Of a stretch of DNA of 64,000 nt, positions 1-8,274 are shown piece after piece (the stretch's first letter is position 1; every line of letters begins with the position of its first letter). The position numbers and the translations under genes were made by a program. The notes under the pieces are model-generated. The model was not told where the DNA came from, searched no databases, and was given only the letters and a program-made list of their open reading frames with translations. This DNA is from Prado023 sp963714995. Its GTDB lineage: Bacteria; Actinomycetota; Actinomycetes; S36-B12; CAIYMF01. The stretch is from the NCBI GenBank assembly GCA_963714995.1, contig CAVQQP010000019.1:434001-498000 (forward strand). The letters run 5' to 3'.

Positions 1-155
1 AACTGGGCCCGGAGGACGACCTGGAACTTGTCGCTGACCTGCCCCCGGCGGGCGCTCAGGCGGTGGGAGGTCCAGGCGCGGTGCACTCCGGCGTCGATGA
101 CCGGGAGTGCCGGCGCCGGGACGTCCGAGTGTGGCGGCACCGCGGATGCCGGCAC
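1..155 (-). CDS. possible 5' part of a gene running off the left edge
   Basis: On the minus strand an open frame runs from about position 155 (GTG) off the left edge. It has a proline-rich beginning and then a stretch around positions 1-110 that looks coding (reading VIDAGVHRAW, then VSDKFQVVLRAQ), with high G/C at third positions. I do not recognise the family and see no convincing ribosome binding site. The bases between 156 and 271 show no other supportable gene. Opposing open frames on the plus strand are proline/arginine-rich and look non-coding. Confidence 0.25.
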   Translation of the reverse strand, partial: MPASAVPPHSDVPAPALPVIDAGVHRAWTSHRLSARRGQVSDKFQVVLRAQ

Positions 156-271
156 CGGCCATGGCCCGGGCGCGCGCCTGCCGGACCCGACGGGTGGCCC
201 GGGCTGGCGCAGGGCTTCCTCGCAGTGGGCGCGTGAGGGTCCCCGGTGCCGTGCGACCCACGGCGTAGACG

Positions 272-478
272 CTACTCGCCGACCTCGCGTCGCACGATCT
301 CGCCGCGGACGGCGGTGATCCAGGTGTTGATGATGTGCCGCTCGTCGTCGGTCCACGTGGCGGCGGGGTCGTCCAGGCGGTGGACCTCGCGGACGAGCTC
401 GGCCTTCAACTCCTCGAGGCTGTATCCCTCATGCAGGAGCTTCTTGACCTCGGGGGCGGTCGGATCGGGTGCGGGCAT
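272..478 (-). CDS. small hypothetical protein, 68 aa
   Basis: Predicted 68-residue acidic soluble protein, start MPAPDPTAPEV, containing an amphipathic stretch (KLLHEGYSLEELKAELVREV) that suggests a short helical protein. An upstream ATG at 487 is open, but the purine-rich AGAGGAAGG element sits about 9 nt before the ATG at 478, so I chose 478. It is transcribed away from csoR and shares the 479-654 intergenic region with it. No family recognised. Codon use and the ribosome binding site make it likely real. Confidence 0.6.
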   Translation of the reverse strand: MPAPDPTAPEVKKLLHEGYSLEELKAELVREVHRLDDPAATWTDDERHIINTWITAVRGEIVRREVGE

Positions 479-581
479 GATGGCCATCCTTCCTCTGCGG
501 GTGCAACGCGGGGTCACACGGGATCGGGCAGTGCGACACCGTCACACGCTCCACCGTATTCCTGCGCGTCCGTCTGCGGAA

Positions 582-595
582 GGGACACAGGTCCC
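582..595. other. short inverted repeat in csoR upstream region
   Basis: GGGAC-ACAG-GTCCC is a perfect 5-bp stem with a 4-nt loop, lying between the divergent small gene and csoR. It may be incidental. The rest of 479-626 shows no other recognisable site. Confidence 0.25.
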
Positions 596-626
596 AGATC
601 AGCGCGCTGGGGACGGGACTTGTGCG

Positions 627-646
627 ATATACCCCCTAGGGGTACC
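627..646. promoter_or_regulatory. probable CsoR operator
   Basis: The sequence ATACCCCCTAGGGGTACC contains the palindromic core CCCCTAGGGG flanked by A/T-rich TA pairs, the form typical of actinobacterial CsoR operators. It ends only 8-9 nt before the csoR ATG, so binding of apo-CsoR would block transcription of the csoR-copA unit, with Cu(I) releasing it. Assignment rests on site shape and its position before a CsoR gene; binding is inferred. Confidence 0.7.
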
Positions 647-654
647 CTGTCGGT

Positions 655-960
655 ATGAGTGACACAGCGAGCACAACGCCCCCCGGGTACGCAGACAATC
701 GTGACGACATCCAGCGGCGGCTGCGCCGGATCGAGGGCCAGGTCCGCGGGCTGCAGCGGATGGTCGATGAGGACACCTACTGCATCGACGTCCTCACCCA
801 GGTGTCGGCCACGACCCGCGCCCTGGAGTCCGTCGCCCTGCTGATGCTCGACGACCACCTCTCGCACTGCGTGGCGCACGCGGTCACCGAGGGCGGCGAG
901 GTCGCCGACGCCAAGCTCAAGGAGGCCTCGGCCGCGATCGCCCGACTGGTGCGGTCGTGA
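655..960 (+). CDS. csoR: CsoR-family copper-sensing repressor
   Basis: 101-residue all-helical metal-sensing repressor (DUF156/CsoR family). The Cu(I) ligand set of CsoR is present with exact spacing: Cys43, His68 and Cys72 (C-x24-H-x3-C), matching Cys36/His61/Cys65 of the M. tuberculosis protein. The DNA-contact helix signature RLRRIEGQVRGLQRMV lies at about 22-37. A G/C-tract palindrome directly upstream is the likely autoregulatory operator. Its TGA overlaps the GTG start of the copper ATPase (GTGA), so the two are probably one translationally coupled operon that represses copper export until Cu(I) binds. Reading frame intact. Confidence 0.93.
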   Translation: MSDTASTTPPGYADNRDDIQRRLRRIEGQVRGLQRMVDEDTYCIDVLTQVSATTRALESVALLMLDDHLSHCVAHAVTEGGEVADAKLKEASAAIARLVRS

Positions 961-3266
961 CCGGCGCCCCCGGTCCGGGTCCGGCCGTGTCGATCCCCGA
1001 TGCACGGCACGTCCTCGAGCTGGAGATCGGCGGCATGACGTGCGCATCGTGCGCCGCGCGGATCGAGAAGAAGCTCAACCGGATGCCCGGGGTGCAGGCG
1101 TCGGTGAACTACGCCACCGAGCGCGCCCGCGTGGTGCTGCCCGGAGGGCACGGACGTCGCGGCGGCGATCGCCACCGTGGAGGCGACCGGCTACACCGCC
1201 GCACTGCCCGCGCCGCCCGCGCAGCGCTCCCCCGCCGGCGGCGAGGGCACCGCCGCGCCGGAGGACCCGGAGACGGTGGCCCTGCGTCAGCGCCTGCAGA
1301 TCAGCGCCGCCCTGACGATCCCCGTGGTCGCGCTGTCGATGATCCCCGCCCTGCAGTTCACCTACTGGCAGTGGGCGTGCCTGGCCCTGGCGTCGCCGGT
1401 GGTCGTGTGGGGCGCCTGGCCGTTCCACCGTGCCGCGTTCGTGAACGCCCGGCACGGGGCCACGACGATGGACACGCTGATCAGCATCGGGGTGAGCGCG
1501 GCCTACCTCTACTCGCTGTGGGCGCTGTTCCTGGGCGGCGCGGGGATGACCGGCATGACGATGACCGGCTCCGTGCTCAGCCCGACCGACGACATGGTGC
1601 CCGCACATCTACCTGGAGACCGCCGCCGCGGTCACCGTGTTCGTGCTCCTCGGCCGCTACCTCGAGGCCCGCGCCAAGCGCAGCTCCGGTGAGGCGCTGC
1701 GCGCCCTGCTCGACATGGGCGCCAAGGAGGTCGCGGTGCTGCGCGGCGGCGTGGAGCAGCGGATCGCCGATCGCCGATCTGCTCGTCGACGAGGAGTTCG
1801 TCGTCCGACCCGGCGAGAAGGTCGCCACCGACGGCGTGGTCGTGTCCGGCACCTCGGCGATCGACGCCTCGATGCTGACCGGCGAGCCGGTGCCGGTCGA
1901 GGTCGGCCCCGGCGACGCCGTCGTGGGCGCCACGATCAACGCCGGCGGCCGCCTGGTCGTGCGCGCCACCCGCGTCGGAGCCGACACGCAGCTGGCCCAG
2001 ATGGCCCGTCTCGTGTCCGAGGCACAGGCGGGCAAGGCACCCGTCCAGCGGCTGGCCGACCGGATCTCGGCGGTGTTCGTGCCGGTGGTCATGGCCCTGA
2101 GCCTGCTGACCCTGGTCGTGTGGCTGGCCACCGGGAACGCGGCGCAGGCGGCGTTCAGCGCCGCGGTGGCCGTGCTGATCATCGCCTGCCCGTGCGCCCT
2201 GGGCCTGGCCACGCCCACCGCCCTGCTCGTGGGCACCGGCCGCGGCGCCCAGATGGGCATCCTCATCCGCGGGCCGGAGGTCCTGGAGTCGACCCGGCGC
2301 GTCGACACGATCGTGCTGGACAAGACCGGCACGTTGACCACCGGACGGATGCAGGTCGTGGGCGTGCACGCCGCCGAGGGCGTGACCCCGCAGAGGTCCT
2401 GGCGATGGCCGGCGCGGTCGAGGACCCCTCCGAGCACCCGATCGGCGAGGCCATCGCGACTGGCGGCTGCCACCGCCACCGCGAGCAGCGTGGCGAGCCC
2501 GCAGTCGGCGGACTTCCGCGCCACCCCGGGCCTGGGCGTGGAGGGCCTCGTCGCGGGCCGACACGTGGTCGCCGGGCGGCCGGAGTGGCTCGCCGAGCAG
2601 TGGGGCATGGTCGCTTCCCGAGGACCTGCGCGCGCGCCTCGAGGCCGCCCAGCACCTGCGGCCGCACGGCGGTCGCGGTCGGCTGGGACGGCGCGGCGCG
2701 CGGGGTCATCGAGGTGGCCGACACCGTGAAGCCGACGTCCGCCCAGGCCGTGGCCGAGCTGCGCGCCCTCGGCCTGACCCCCGTGCTGCTCACCGGGGAC
2801 AACGCCCGGGCGGCGCGCGCGATCGCCGACGAGGTCGGCATCTCCGAGGTGATCGCCGGGGTGCTGCCCGAGGGCAAGGTGGACGCCGTCGTCGACCTGC
2901 AGGCAGCGCGGCCGCGTGGTCGCCATGGTCGGCGACGGGGTCAACGACGCCGCCGCCCTGGCGACCGCCGACCTCGGGATCGCGATGGGCACCGGCACCG
3001 ACGTGGCGATCGCCGCCGCCGACCTCACCCTCGTGCGCGGCGACCCACGCGCGGCCGTCGACGCGATCCGGCTGTCCCGCCGCACCCTGCGGATCATCAA
3101 GGGCAACCTGTTCTGGGCGTTCGCGTACAACGTCGCCGCGATCCCGATGGCGATGCTGGGGCTGCTCAACCCGTTCATCGCCGGTGCCGCGATGGCGTTC
3201 TCGTCGGTGTTCGTGGTCACCAACAGCCTGCGCCTGCGCAGCTTCCGCAGCGTCACCGGGGCCTGA
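957..3266 (+). CDS. copA: copper-exporting P1B-type ATPase CopA (frame-interrupted)
   Basis: All landmarks of a Cu(I)-exporting P1B ATPase are readable in order but not in one frame: N-terminal metal-binding domain with GGMTCASC (~1033), membrane helices, TGEP of the actuator domain (~1880), ACPCALGLATP metal-transport site in a membrane helix (~2187), DKTGTLT phosphorylation site (~2322) and GDGVND (~2933). Frame changes fall near 1142, 1600, 1770, 2390, 2459, 2613, 2664 and 2905; seven are equivalent to one extra base and one (~2390) to a missing base. Reconstructed length is about 765 aa, normal for CopA. It starts at GTG 957 overlapping the csoR stop. The conserved motifs argue for sequencing indels rather than ancient decay, but as written no full protein could be made. 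Confidence 0.88.
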
Positions 3267-3288
3267 GCCGGGTCGAGTCAGGAACCCC

Positions 3289-3867
3289 TCAGGTGTCGGT
3301 GATCTGGATGCTGCCCGGCAGGCAGGGGGCGTCGGGCAGGCCTGAGCCGTGGGAGCCGTCGGCAAGGTCGGGGTCCAGCGCCAGCCCCATCAGGATGGCG
3401 TCCCACACCTGCCCGGATGCACGGCGGTAGTGCGCGCGGATCCGTCCCTCGACGACGAACCCCCGTGAGAGGTACAGGCGCAGAGCCGGCTCGTTGTGCG
3501 GCCAGACCTGGAGCTCGGCCTTGTGCGCGCCCATCTCGCGCGCTGCCTCGATCAGCCCGTCGAGCAGCAGTCCGCCCAGCCCGCGCCCGCGGGCCTCGGC
3601 GGCCAGGTTCATCCCGAGCTCCGCCACCCCGTAGCGGGCCAGGTGGACGGATCCGTGGCCCAGCAGGTGCTCGGTCGCGCCATCCTCCACGACCAGGGTC
3701 CGCACGGCCGGGTCACCCAGGCCCTCCAGCCAGGCCTGGCGACGGTGGTGCCGGTCGAAGCCGGCCTCCGTGCCCAGCCAGATGCCCTCGGCGGCGACGG
3801 CCGCAAAGACGTCGAGGGCCTCGGCGACATCCGCCGCACGCATCCCCCGGATGATCGCCCCAGCCAC
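3289..3867 (-). CDS. GNAT family N-acetyltransferase
   Basis: 192-residue GNAT-fold acetyltransferase. The acetyl-CoA pyrophosphate loop is ARGRGLGG at about 92-99, followed by a helix, and ALRLYLSRGF near 128-137 is the usual C-terminal motif B. The N-terminus (IIRGMRAADVAEAL) is the first strand of the fold and supports the GTG start at 3867 rather than the internal ATG. It ends with a proline/glycine-rich tail after residue 170. Substrate unknown; RimI/RimJ-like or small-amine acetylation are possible. It is convergent with copA, 22 bp apart, without a clear terminator hairpin. Confidence 0.8.
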   Translation of the reverse strand: MAGAIIRGMRAADVAEALDVFAAVAAEGIWLGTEAGFDRHHRRQAWLEGLGDPAVRTLVVEDGATEHLLGHGSVHLARYGVAELGMNLAAEARGRGLGGLLLDGLIEAAREMGAHKAELQVWPHNEPALRLYLSRGFVVEGRIRAHYRRASGQVWDAILMGLALDPDLADGSHGSGLPDAPCLPGSIQITDT

Positions 3868-3900
3868 GGGGGCAATCCTGCCCGATCGTGGCCGACGTCC

Positions 3901-4263
3901 CTACCGGGACTCGGGGTGCTCCACGTACGACTGCCAGGGTCGGTCGAGGCGGGCACGCCCTGTGAGCACGTAGTCATCGGCCCACTCCTGGACCAGCCGG
4001 GCCATGACCCGCTCGCGCACGCCGGGGTCGCTGGCAGCAGGCAGGGACCCCAGGTCGCTCTTCACGTCGTAGAGCCCGCCGGTCACCGGGTACCCGCAGG
4101 AGTCGCCGTCCAGGAGGCCCGCCGGGTCCATCCACGACTCCCCCGCGGGATCGGCCAGCACCTCGGCCAGCCGGGACAGGGCCCGATCGTCGAGTCCCCC
4201 GGTCAGGTCCGGGTGCCGCGCACGCAACTCCGCGGCCGCCCTGTCCACGGTGTCGTCAGCCAT
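3901..4263 (-). CDS. hypothetical protein, 120 aa
   Basis: Soluble acidic protein starting MADDTVDRAAAELRARHP, preceded by a strong GGAGGGG ribosome binding site. It has a helical N-terminal half, a central G/D-rich segment (PAGLLDGDSCGYPVTGGLYDV) and a C-terminal segment containing WADDYVLTGRARLDRPW. No transmembrane segment or signal peptide. I do not recognise a family. It is co-directional with and just downstream (52 bp) of the ATPase gene of the iron transporter, so it may be read from the same transcript. Confidence 0.65.
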   Translation of the reverse strand: MADDTVDRAAAELRARHPDLTGGLDDRALSRLAEVLADPAGESWMDPAGLLDGDSCGYPVTGGLYDVKSDLGSLPAASDPGVRERVMARLVQEWADDYVLTGRARLDRPWQSYVEHPESR

Positions 4264-4315
4264 GGTGTCCCCTCCGATCCGGTGCCAGAACCTGTCCGGA
4301 CCGATGGTAGGCCGA

Positions 4316-5371
4316 TCAGCCGGGCAGGGGCCACGCACCACCGCGCACCCCCACCCGGACCTGCTCACCGGGCCGGGGCAGCCAGCCGGACCACACCCGA
4401 GCCTGCAGGTCGGTCCCCCGATCGGTGCGCAGGGAGACCAGCGCATCGTGGCCGTGGAAGGAGACGGAGACGACGTGGGCGTGGGCTCCCGCCAGCTCCG
4501 CTGCCGACCCCATCGGCTCGGGCACGAGCTGCTCCGGGCGCAGCAGCAGGGTTGTGGCCCCGGCCGCAGAACGGACCAGGCCGACCCGGCCGAGCTCGCA
4601 GTCGGCGACGCCGTCCGAGGCGATCCCCGGCAGCAGCACGGCATCCCCGAGGAACTCCGCCACCGCGACGGAGGCCGGCTCGGCATACACCTGGTCAGGC
4701 GGGCCGACCTGCGCGATCCGTCCGTCGAGCATGACGGCGACCACGTCGGCGACGCTCAGCGCCTCGTCCTGGTCGTGGGTGACCAGCAGCACCGAGGCCT
4801 CCTCGGCCCGCAGGGCCCCCATCACCGCATCCCGCACCGAGGTGCGCAGCGTGGCGTCCAGGGCCGAGAACGGCTCGTCGAGGCACACCAGGTCGGGCCG
4901 GGGAGCCAGCGCGCGGGCGACCGCGACGCGCTGCTGCTGGCCACCGGAGAGCTGGTCGGGGCGCCGGCCCGCGAGGTCGGCGAGCCCGACGAGGTCCAGC
5001 ATGTGGCCCATCCGGGCCCGCCCCTCCGGGGTGCGCCCCCGCTTGGTCAGCCCGAACCCCACGTTGCCGGCCACGTCGAGGTGGCTGAACAGCGCGCCCT
5101 CCTGCGGGACGACCCCGACCCGTCGGCGTTCGGCCGGCACGTGCACACCGCCGGGGCCGGCCGAGCCGACCAGCCGGCCGGCGAGCTCGATCGTGCCCGC
5201 ATCGGGCGTCTGGAACCCCGCCACGAGCCGGACCAGTGTGGTCTTGCCGCATCCCGAGGGCCCGACCAGGGCCACGACGCGACCGGTGGGCACGTCGAGG
5301 TCCACCCCGGACAGGACCGCGTGCGCACCGAAGGACAGTGCGAGGCCACGCACCTGCAGCTGGTCACCCAT
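4316..5371 (-). CDS. Fbp-type iron(III) ABC transporter, ATP-binding protein
   Basis: 351-residue ABC ATPase of the CUT1/Fe(III)/spermidine type with a C-terminal TOBE-like regulatory domain. Walker A GPSGCGKTT (37-45), signature LSGGQQQR (141-148), Walker B LVCLDEP (161-167) and the switch His in LLVTHD (~199) are all present. The start overlaps the permease stop by 8 nt, indicating translational coupling. Together with the upstream permease and lipoprotein it forms a complete FbpABC-like ferric iron importer. The iron assignment rests mainly on the iron box before the first gene. Confidence 0.88.
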   Translation of the reverse strand: MGDQLQVRGLALSFGAHAVLSGVDLDVPTGRVVALVGPSGCGKTTLVRLVAGFQTPDAGTIELAGRLVGSAGPGGVHVPAERRRVGVVPQEGALFSHLDVAGNVGFGLTKRGRTPEGRARMGHMLDLVGLADLAGRRPDQLSGGQQQRVAVARALAPRPDLVCLDEPFSALDATLRTSVRDAVMGALRAEEASVLLVTHDQDEALSVADVVAVMLDGRIAQVGPPDQVYAEPASVAVAEFLGDAVLLPGIASDGVADCELGRVGLVRSAAGATTLLLRPEQLVPEPMGSAAELAGAHAHVVSVSFHGHDALVSLRTDRGTDLQARVWSGWLPRPGEQVRVGVRGGAWPLPG

Positions 5372-6995
5372 CGGAGACCGCCCCCCGTCCGATCCGGGCC
5401 AGGACGACCGCGGGCAGCGCCGCGCCGAGCACGATCAGGGCAGCATAGGGGGCCGCTGAGGAGTAGTCCGAGACGAGCATGAAGCGCCAGAGCATCGTGG
5501 CCAGCGTCTCGGTGCCTGTGGGATGCAGCAGCAGGGTCGCGGGCAGCTCCTTCATGGTCGTCAGGAACACCATCGCGGCACCGGCGGCGAGCCCGGGCGC
5601 CGCCAGCGGCAGGGTGACCCGCCGCAGGGTGGCCCAGCGGTCGAGGCCGAGGCTGCGCGCGACCTCCTCGGAGCGGACCGGGCTGTGCTCCACCGACGCC
5701 CGGACCGTGGCCACGGCCAGGGGCAGGAACAGCACCACATAGGCCAGCACGAGCAGTGGCCGCTCCTGGTACACGGGGCGCAGCAGCCGGACCCCGACGT
5801 AGACCATCGCGATCGCGACCACGATCCCGGGCAGCGCATGGCCGATGTACGTCGTCCGCTCCAGCGCGGCGCTCATCCGTCCGGGGTGTCGCGCGGCCAG
5901 GATGCCCACCGGGACCGCCAGGGCCAGGCAGGCCACCGCCGCCAGCGCGGACAGCTCGACGGTGGCCACGAGTGCCGGGGCGAACTGGCCGAGGTCGGCC
6001 TGCGCCCCGAGTCCCTCGAGCAGCCATGAGCCGATCGCGACCAGGGGAACGCCCACCCCCAGCAGGACCACCCCGGCGAGGAACGCCGACGCCGGCACCG
6101 CCGCCCGCCGCAGGTGCACGACCCGGCCCACGCGGGCGACCCCGGACCCGGTCCGGGTGCGCACCCGGCCGCGCACCCGGGCCTCGGCGGTGACCAGCAC
6201 CAGGGCCAGCAGCACCAGCAGGATCGACAGGACGGCCGCCCGGGTCGGGTCGAAGCCCGAGCGGTAGGCCCCGTAGATGACCCACGTGAAGACCTCGTAG
6301 CGCATCAGGGCCACCGCCCCGAAGTCGGACAGGACGTAGAGCGCCACCAGCAGGGCCCCCGCCGCCACACTGGTTCGGATCTGCGGGATCGTCACCCGGC
6401 GGGCGACCTGCCAGCGCCCCATGCCCAGCGATGCAGCCACCTCCTCCTGGGCCGGGTCGATCCGGCGCAGCGCGGCGACCGCCGGCAGGAACACGTACGG
6501 GAAGGTCGTCAGGGTCAGGACCAGGACTGCGCCGGGGAAGCCGGCCAGTCCGGGGGCGATGTCGAGCCAGACGAAGGCGCTGATGTAGCTCGGGATTGCC
6601 AGCGGGAGCACCATCGCGACCTGCCAGGCACGCGGACCGGGCAGGTCGGTCCGCGCGACCAGCCACGCCGCAGCAACGCCGATCAGGACCGCCAGGACCG
6701 TCACGGTGGCCGCCAGCGCCACGCTGCGCAGGGTCAGGGCCACGGTCGCGGGCGTCGCCAGGACCTCGACGAGCCTGGTCACGGACCCGGTCCGCGCGAT
6801 CAGGTACCAGATCGGCAGGACCGCCACGACTGCGGCCACGACCGACGGCAGCACGAGCCACCAGGGGGCACGAGGGCGTCGCGCGCGCTGCTGCGTCCCG
6901 GTCGGCGCGACGGGGCGCAGCGACATCCCGGTGCCGGGTCCCACGAGGTCCGCGGGACCCGGCACCGGGTCGTTCACTGTGGGGGCGGCGGCCAC
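5364..6995 (-). CDS. Fbp-type iron(III) ABC transporter, fused permease
   Basis: 543-residue integral membrane protein consisting of two tandem permease halves, as in FbpB. Each half carries an EAA-type loop that docks to the ATPase: EEVAASLGMGRWQVARRV in the first and EEVARSLGLDRWATLRRV in the second. About 12 hydrophobic segments are visible. Start chosen at GTG 6995, which has AAGGA 7 nt upstream, rather than the longer frame from 7037. It lies 48 nt downstream of the substrate-binding lipoprotein and overlaps the ATPase gene. Confidence 0.87.
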   Translation of the reverse strand: MAAAPTVNDPVPGPADLVGPGTGMSLRPVAPTGTQQRARRPRAPWWLVLPSVVAAVVAVLPIWYLIARTGSVTRLVEVLATPATVALTLRSVALAATVTVLAVLIGVAAAWLVARTDLPGPRAWQVAMVLPLAIPSYISAFVWLDIAPGLAGFPGAVLVLTLTTFPYVFLPAVAALRRIDPAQEEVAASLGMGRWQVARRVTIPQIRTSVAAGALLVALYVLSDFGAVALMRYEVFTWVIYGAYRSGFDPTRAAVLSILLVLLALVLVTAEARVRGRVRTRTGSGVARVGRVVHLRRAAVPASAFLAGVVLLGVGVPLVAIGSWLLEGLGAQADLGQFAPALVATVELSALAAVACLALAVPVGILAARHPGRMSAALERTTYIGHALPGIVVAIAMVYVGVRLLRPVYQERPLLVLAYVVLFLPLAVATVRASVEHSPVRSEEVARSLGLDRWATLRRVTLPLAAPGLAAGAAMVFLTTMKELPATLLLHPTGTETLATMLWRFMLVSDYSSAAPYAALIVLGAALPAVVLARIGRGAVSDG

Positions 6996-7043
6996 CGCAT
7001 CATCCTTCCATCGCCGGCCCGGACGGGACGGGCGCACAAAGCC

Positions 7044-8151
7044 CTACTGGGTCAGCAGCCCGACCTCGGCCAGCATCGCCTGGGTCTCGGCGATCGAGTC
7101 CAGGTCGGAGAGGTCGATCGCCGGGGGGTCGAGGGACTCCAGTGACGGCAGGCCCTCGGGGGCCGGGACGCCCTCGATCAGCGGGTACTCGAACGTCTGC
7201 TCGGCGAAGAACTCCTGGGCCCGCTCCCCGGTCAGGTAGTCCACCAGGGCCAGCGCCTGCACCTGCTGGTCGCTGGAGCCCAGGATCCCGGCACCGGCCA
7301 CGTTGACCAGCCCGCCCGGATCGCCGGGGGCCATGAACTGGTTGCGCGCGACGACGTTCTCCGCGCCCTTCTCCGCGATGAGCTCGCCGAGGTAGTAGTG
7401 GTTGATCAGGCCGATCTGCACCTCTCCGGCGTCGACGGCGTCGCGCACCTGGGAGTTGCCCTCGTACGCGACCGGCTCCTGGGCGGCGAACGCCTCGAGC
7501 CACGCCCTCGCCGCGTCCTCCCCGCGCAGGACACGCAGGCCCGTGACGAACGACTGCCAGCTGGCGTTGGTCGGGGCGTAGCCGATCCTCCCGCCGGCGA
7601 AGTCCCCCGCGACGACCTCGTCGATCGTGTCCGGAGCCTCGTCGACCAGCTCGGGGTTGTACACGACCACGCGAACGCGGCCGGACAGCCCCGACCAGGT
7701 GCCGTCGGAGGCGCGGTAGGCCTCCGGCACCCGGTCCAGCGTCTGCTCCGGAAGGGTGGCGAGCAGGCCCTCGTTGGTCAGGGCGCCCAGCGCGCCGGCG
7801 TCCTGGGAGAGGAACACGTCCGCCGGGCTGGCGTCGCCCTCGGTGATCAGCTGGGCGGACAGCTCGCCGGATCCGGCGCTGCGCACCTGGACCGGGATGC
7901 CCGTGTCGGCGGTGAACTGCTCGATCAGCGGGCCGATGAGCTCCTCGCTGCGCCCGTTGTACAGGGTGAGGGCCTCCTGCTCGGCGCTGGCTGCGGGGGC
8001 ACCGGACGGGTCCGTGCCGCAGGCCGCGAGCAGGGCCAGCGCTGCTGCGGCTGCCGCGCTCGCCGACCACCGGCGTCGGCGGGCAGAGCGGCGTGCGGAT
8101 GGTGTCCGGGCGGGACAGGGCGCCGATGGCTGCCCCTGAGGTGCTGATCAC
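7044..8151 (-). CDS. Fbp-type iron ABC transporter substrate-binding lipoprotein (one frameshift near the signal peptide)
   Basis: Periplasmic-binding-protein class 2 fold (FbpA-like ferric iron binder). The mature part reads well: LTLYNGRSEELIGPLIEQF at its N-terminus, FLSQDAGALGALTNEGLL, and a paired tyrosine segment INHYYLGELI that matches the iron-coordinating tyrosines of FbpA. Upstream in the same frame is a hydrophobic segment ending ALLAAC, a lipobox, but that frame has no start codon. A GTG at 8151 with a good AGGAG site lies in another frame, so one extra base near 8085 is inferred. This is the first gene of the iron-box-controlled operon. Confidence 0.85.
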
Positions 8152-8175
8152 GACTCTCCTGGTATTCGCGGTCTG

Positions 8176-8194
8176 TTAGGTGTGGCTAACCTAA
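8176..8194. promoter_or_regulatory. DtxR/IdeR iron box
   Basis: TTAGGTGTGGCTAACCTAA matches the DtxR/IdeR consensus TTAGGTTAGGCTAACCTAA at 17 of 19 positions. It lies 25-43 nt upstream of the lipoprotein start at 8151, where a promoter would be. Family knowledge: iron-loaded DtxR/IdeR binds such boxes and represses iron uptake, so the three-gene importer should be induced in iron starvation. Confidence 0.85.
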
Positions 8195-8274
8195 ACCACC
8201 GCCCAGATCATGCCAAATCCGGCGCACCGTGGGAGCATCGATCCAGCGCGCTGCGACTCGCGTGGACGCAGGCG

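Noticed and set aside
1577..3256. Minus-strand open frames across copA
   Set aside because: They are the reverse of a broken gene; the plus-strand product has all P-type ATPase motifs.
957..3266. Programmed ribosomal frameshifting in copA
   Set aside because: Eight changes with no slippery site or structure is not compatible with recoding; single-base indels explain it better.
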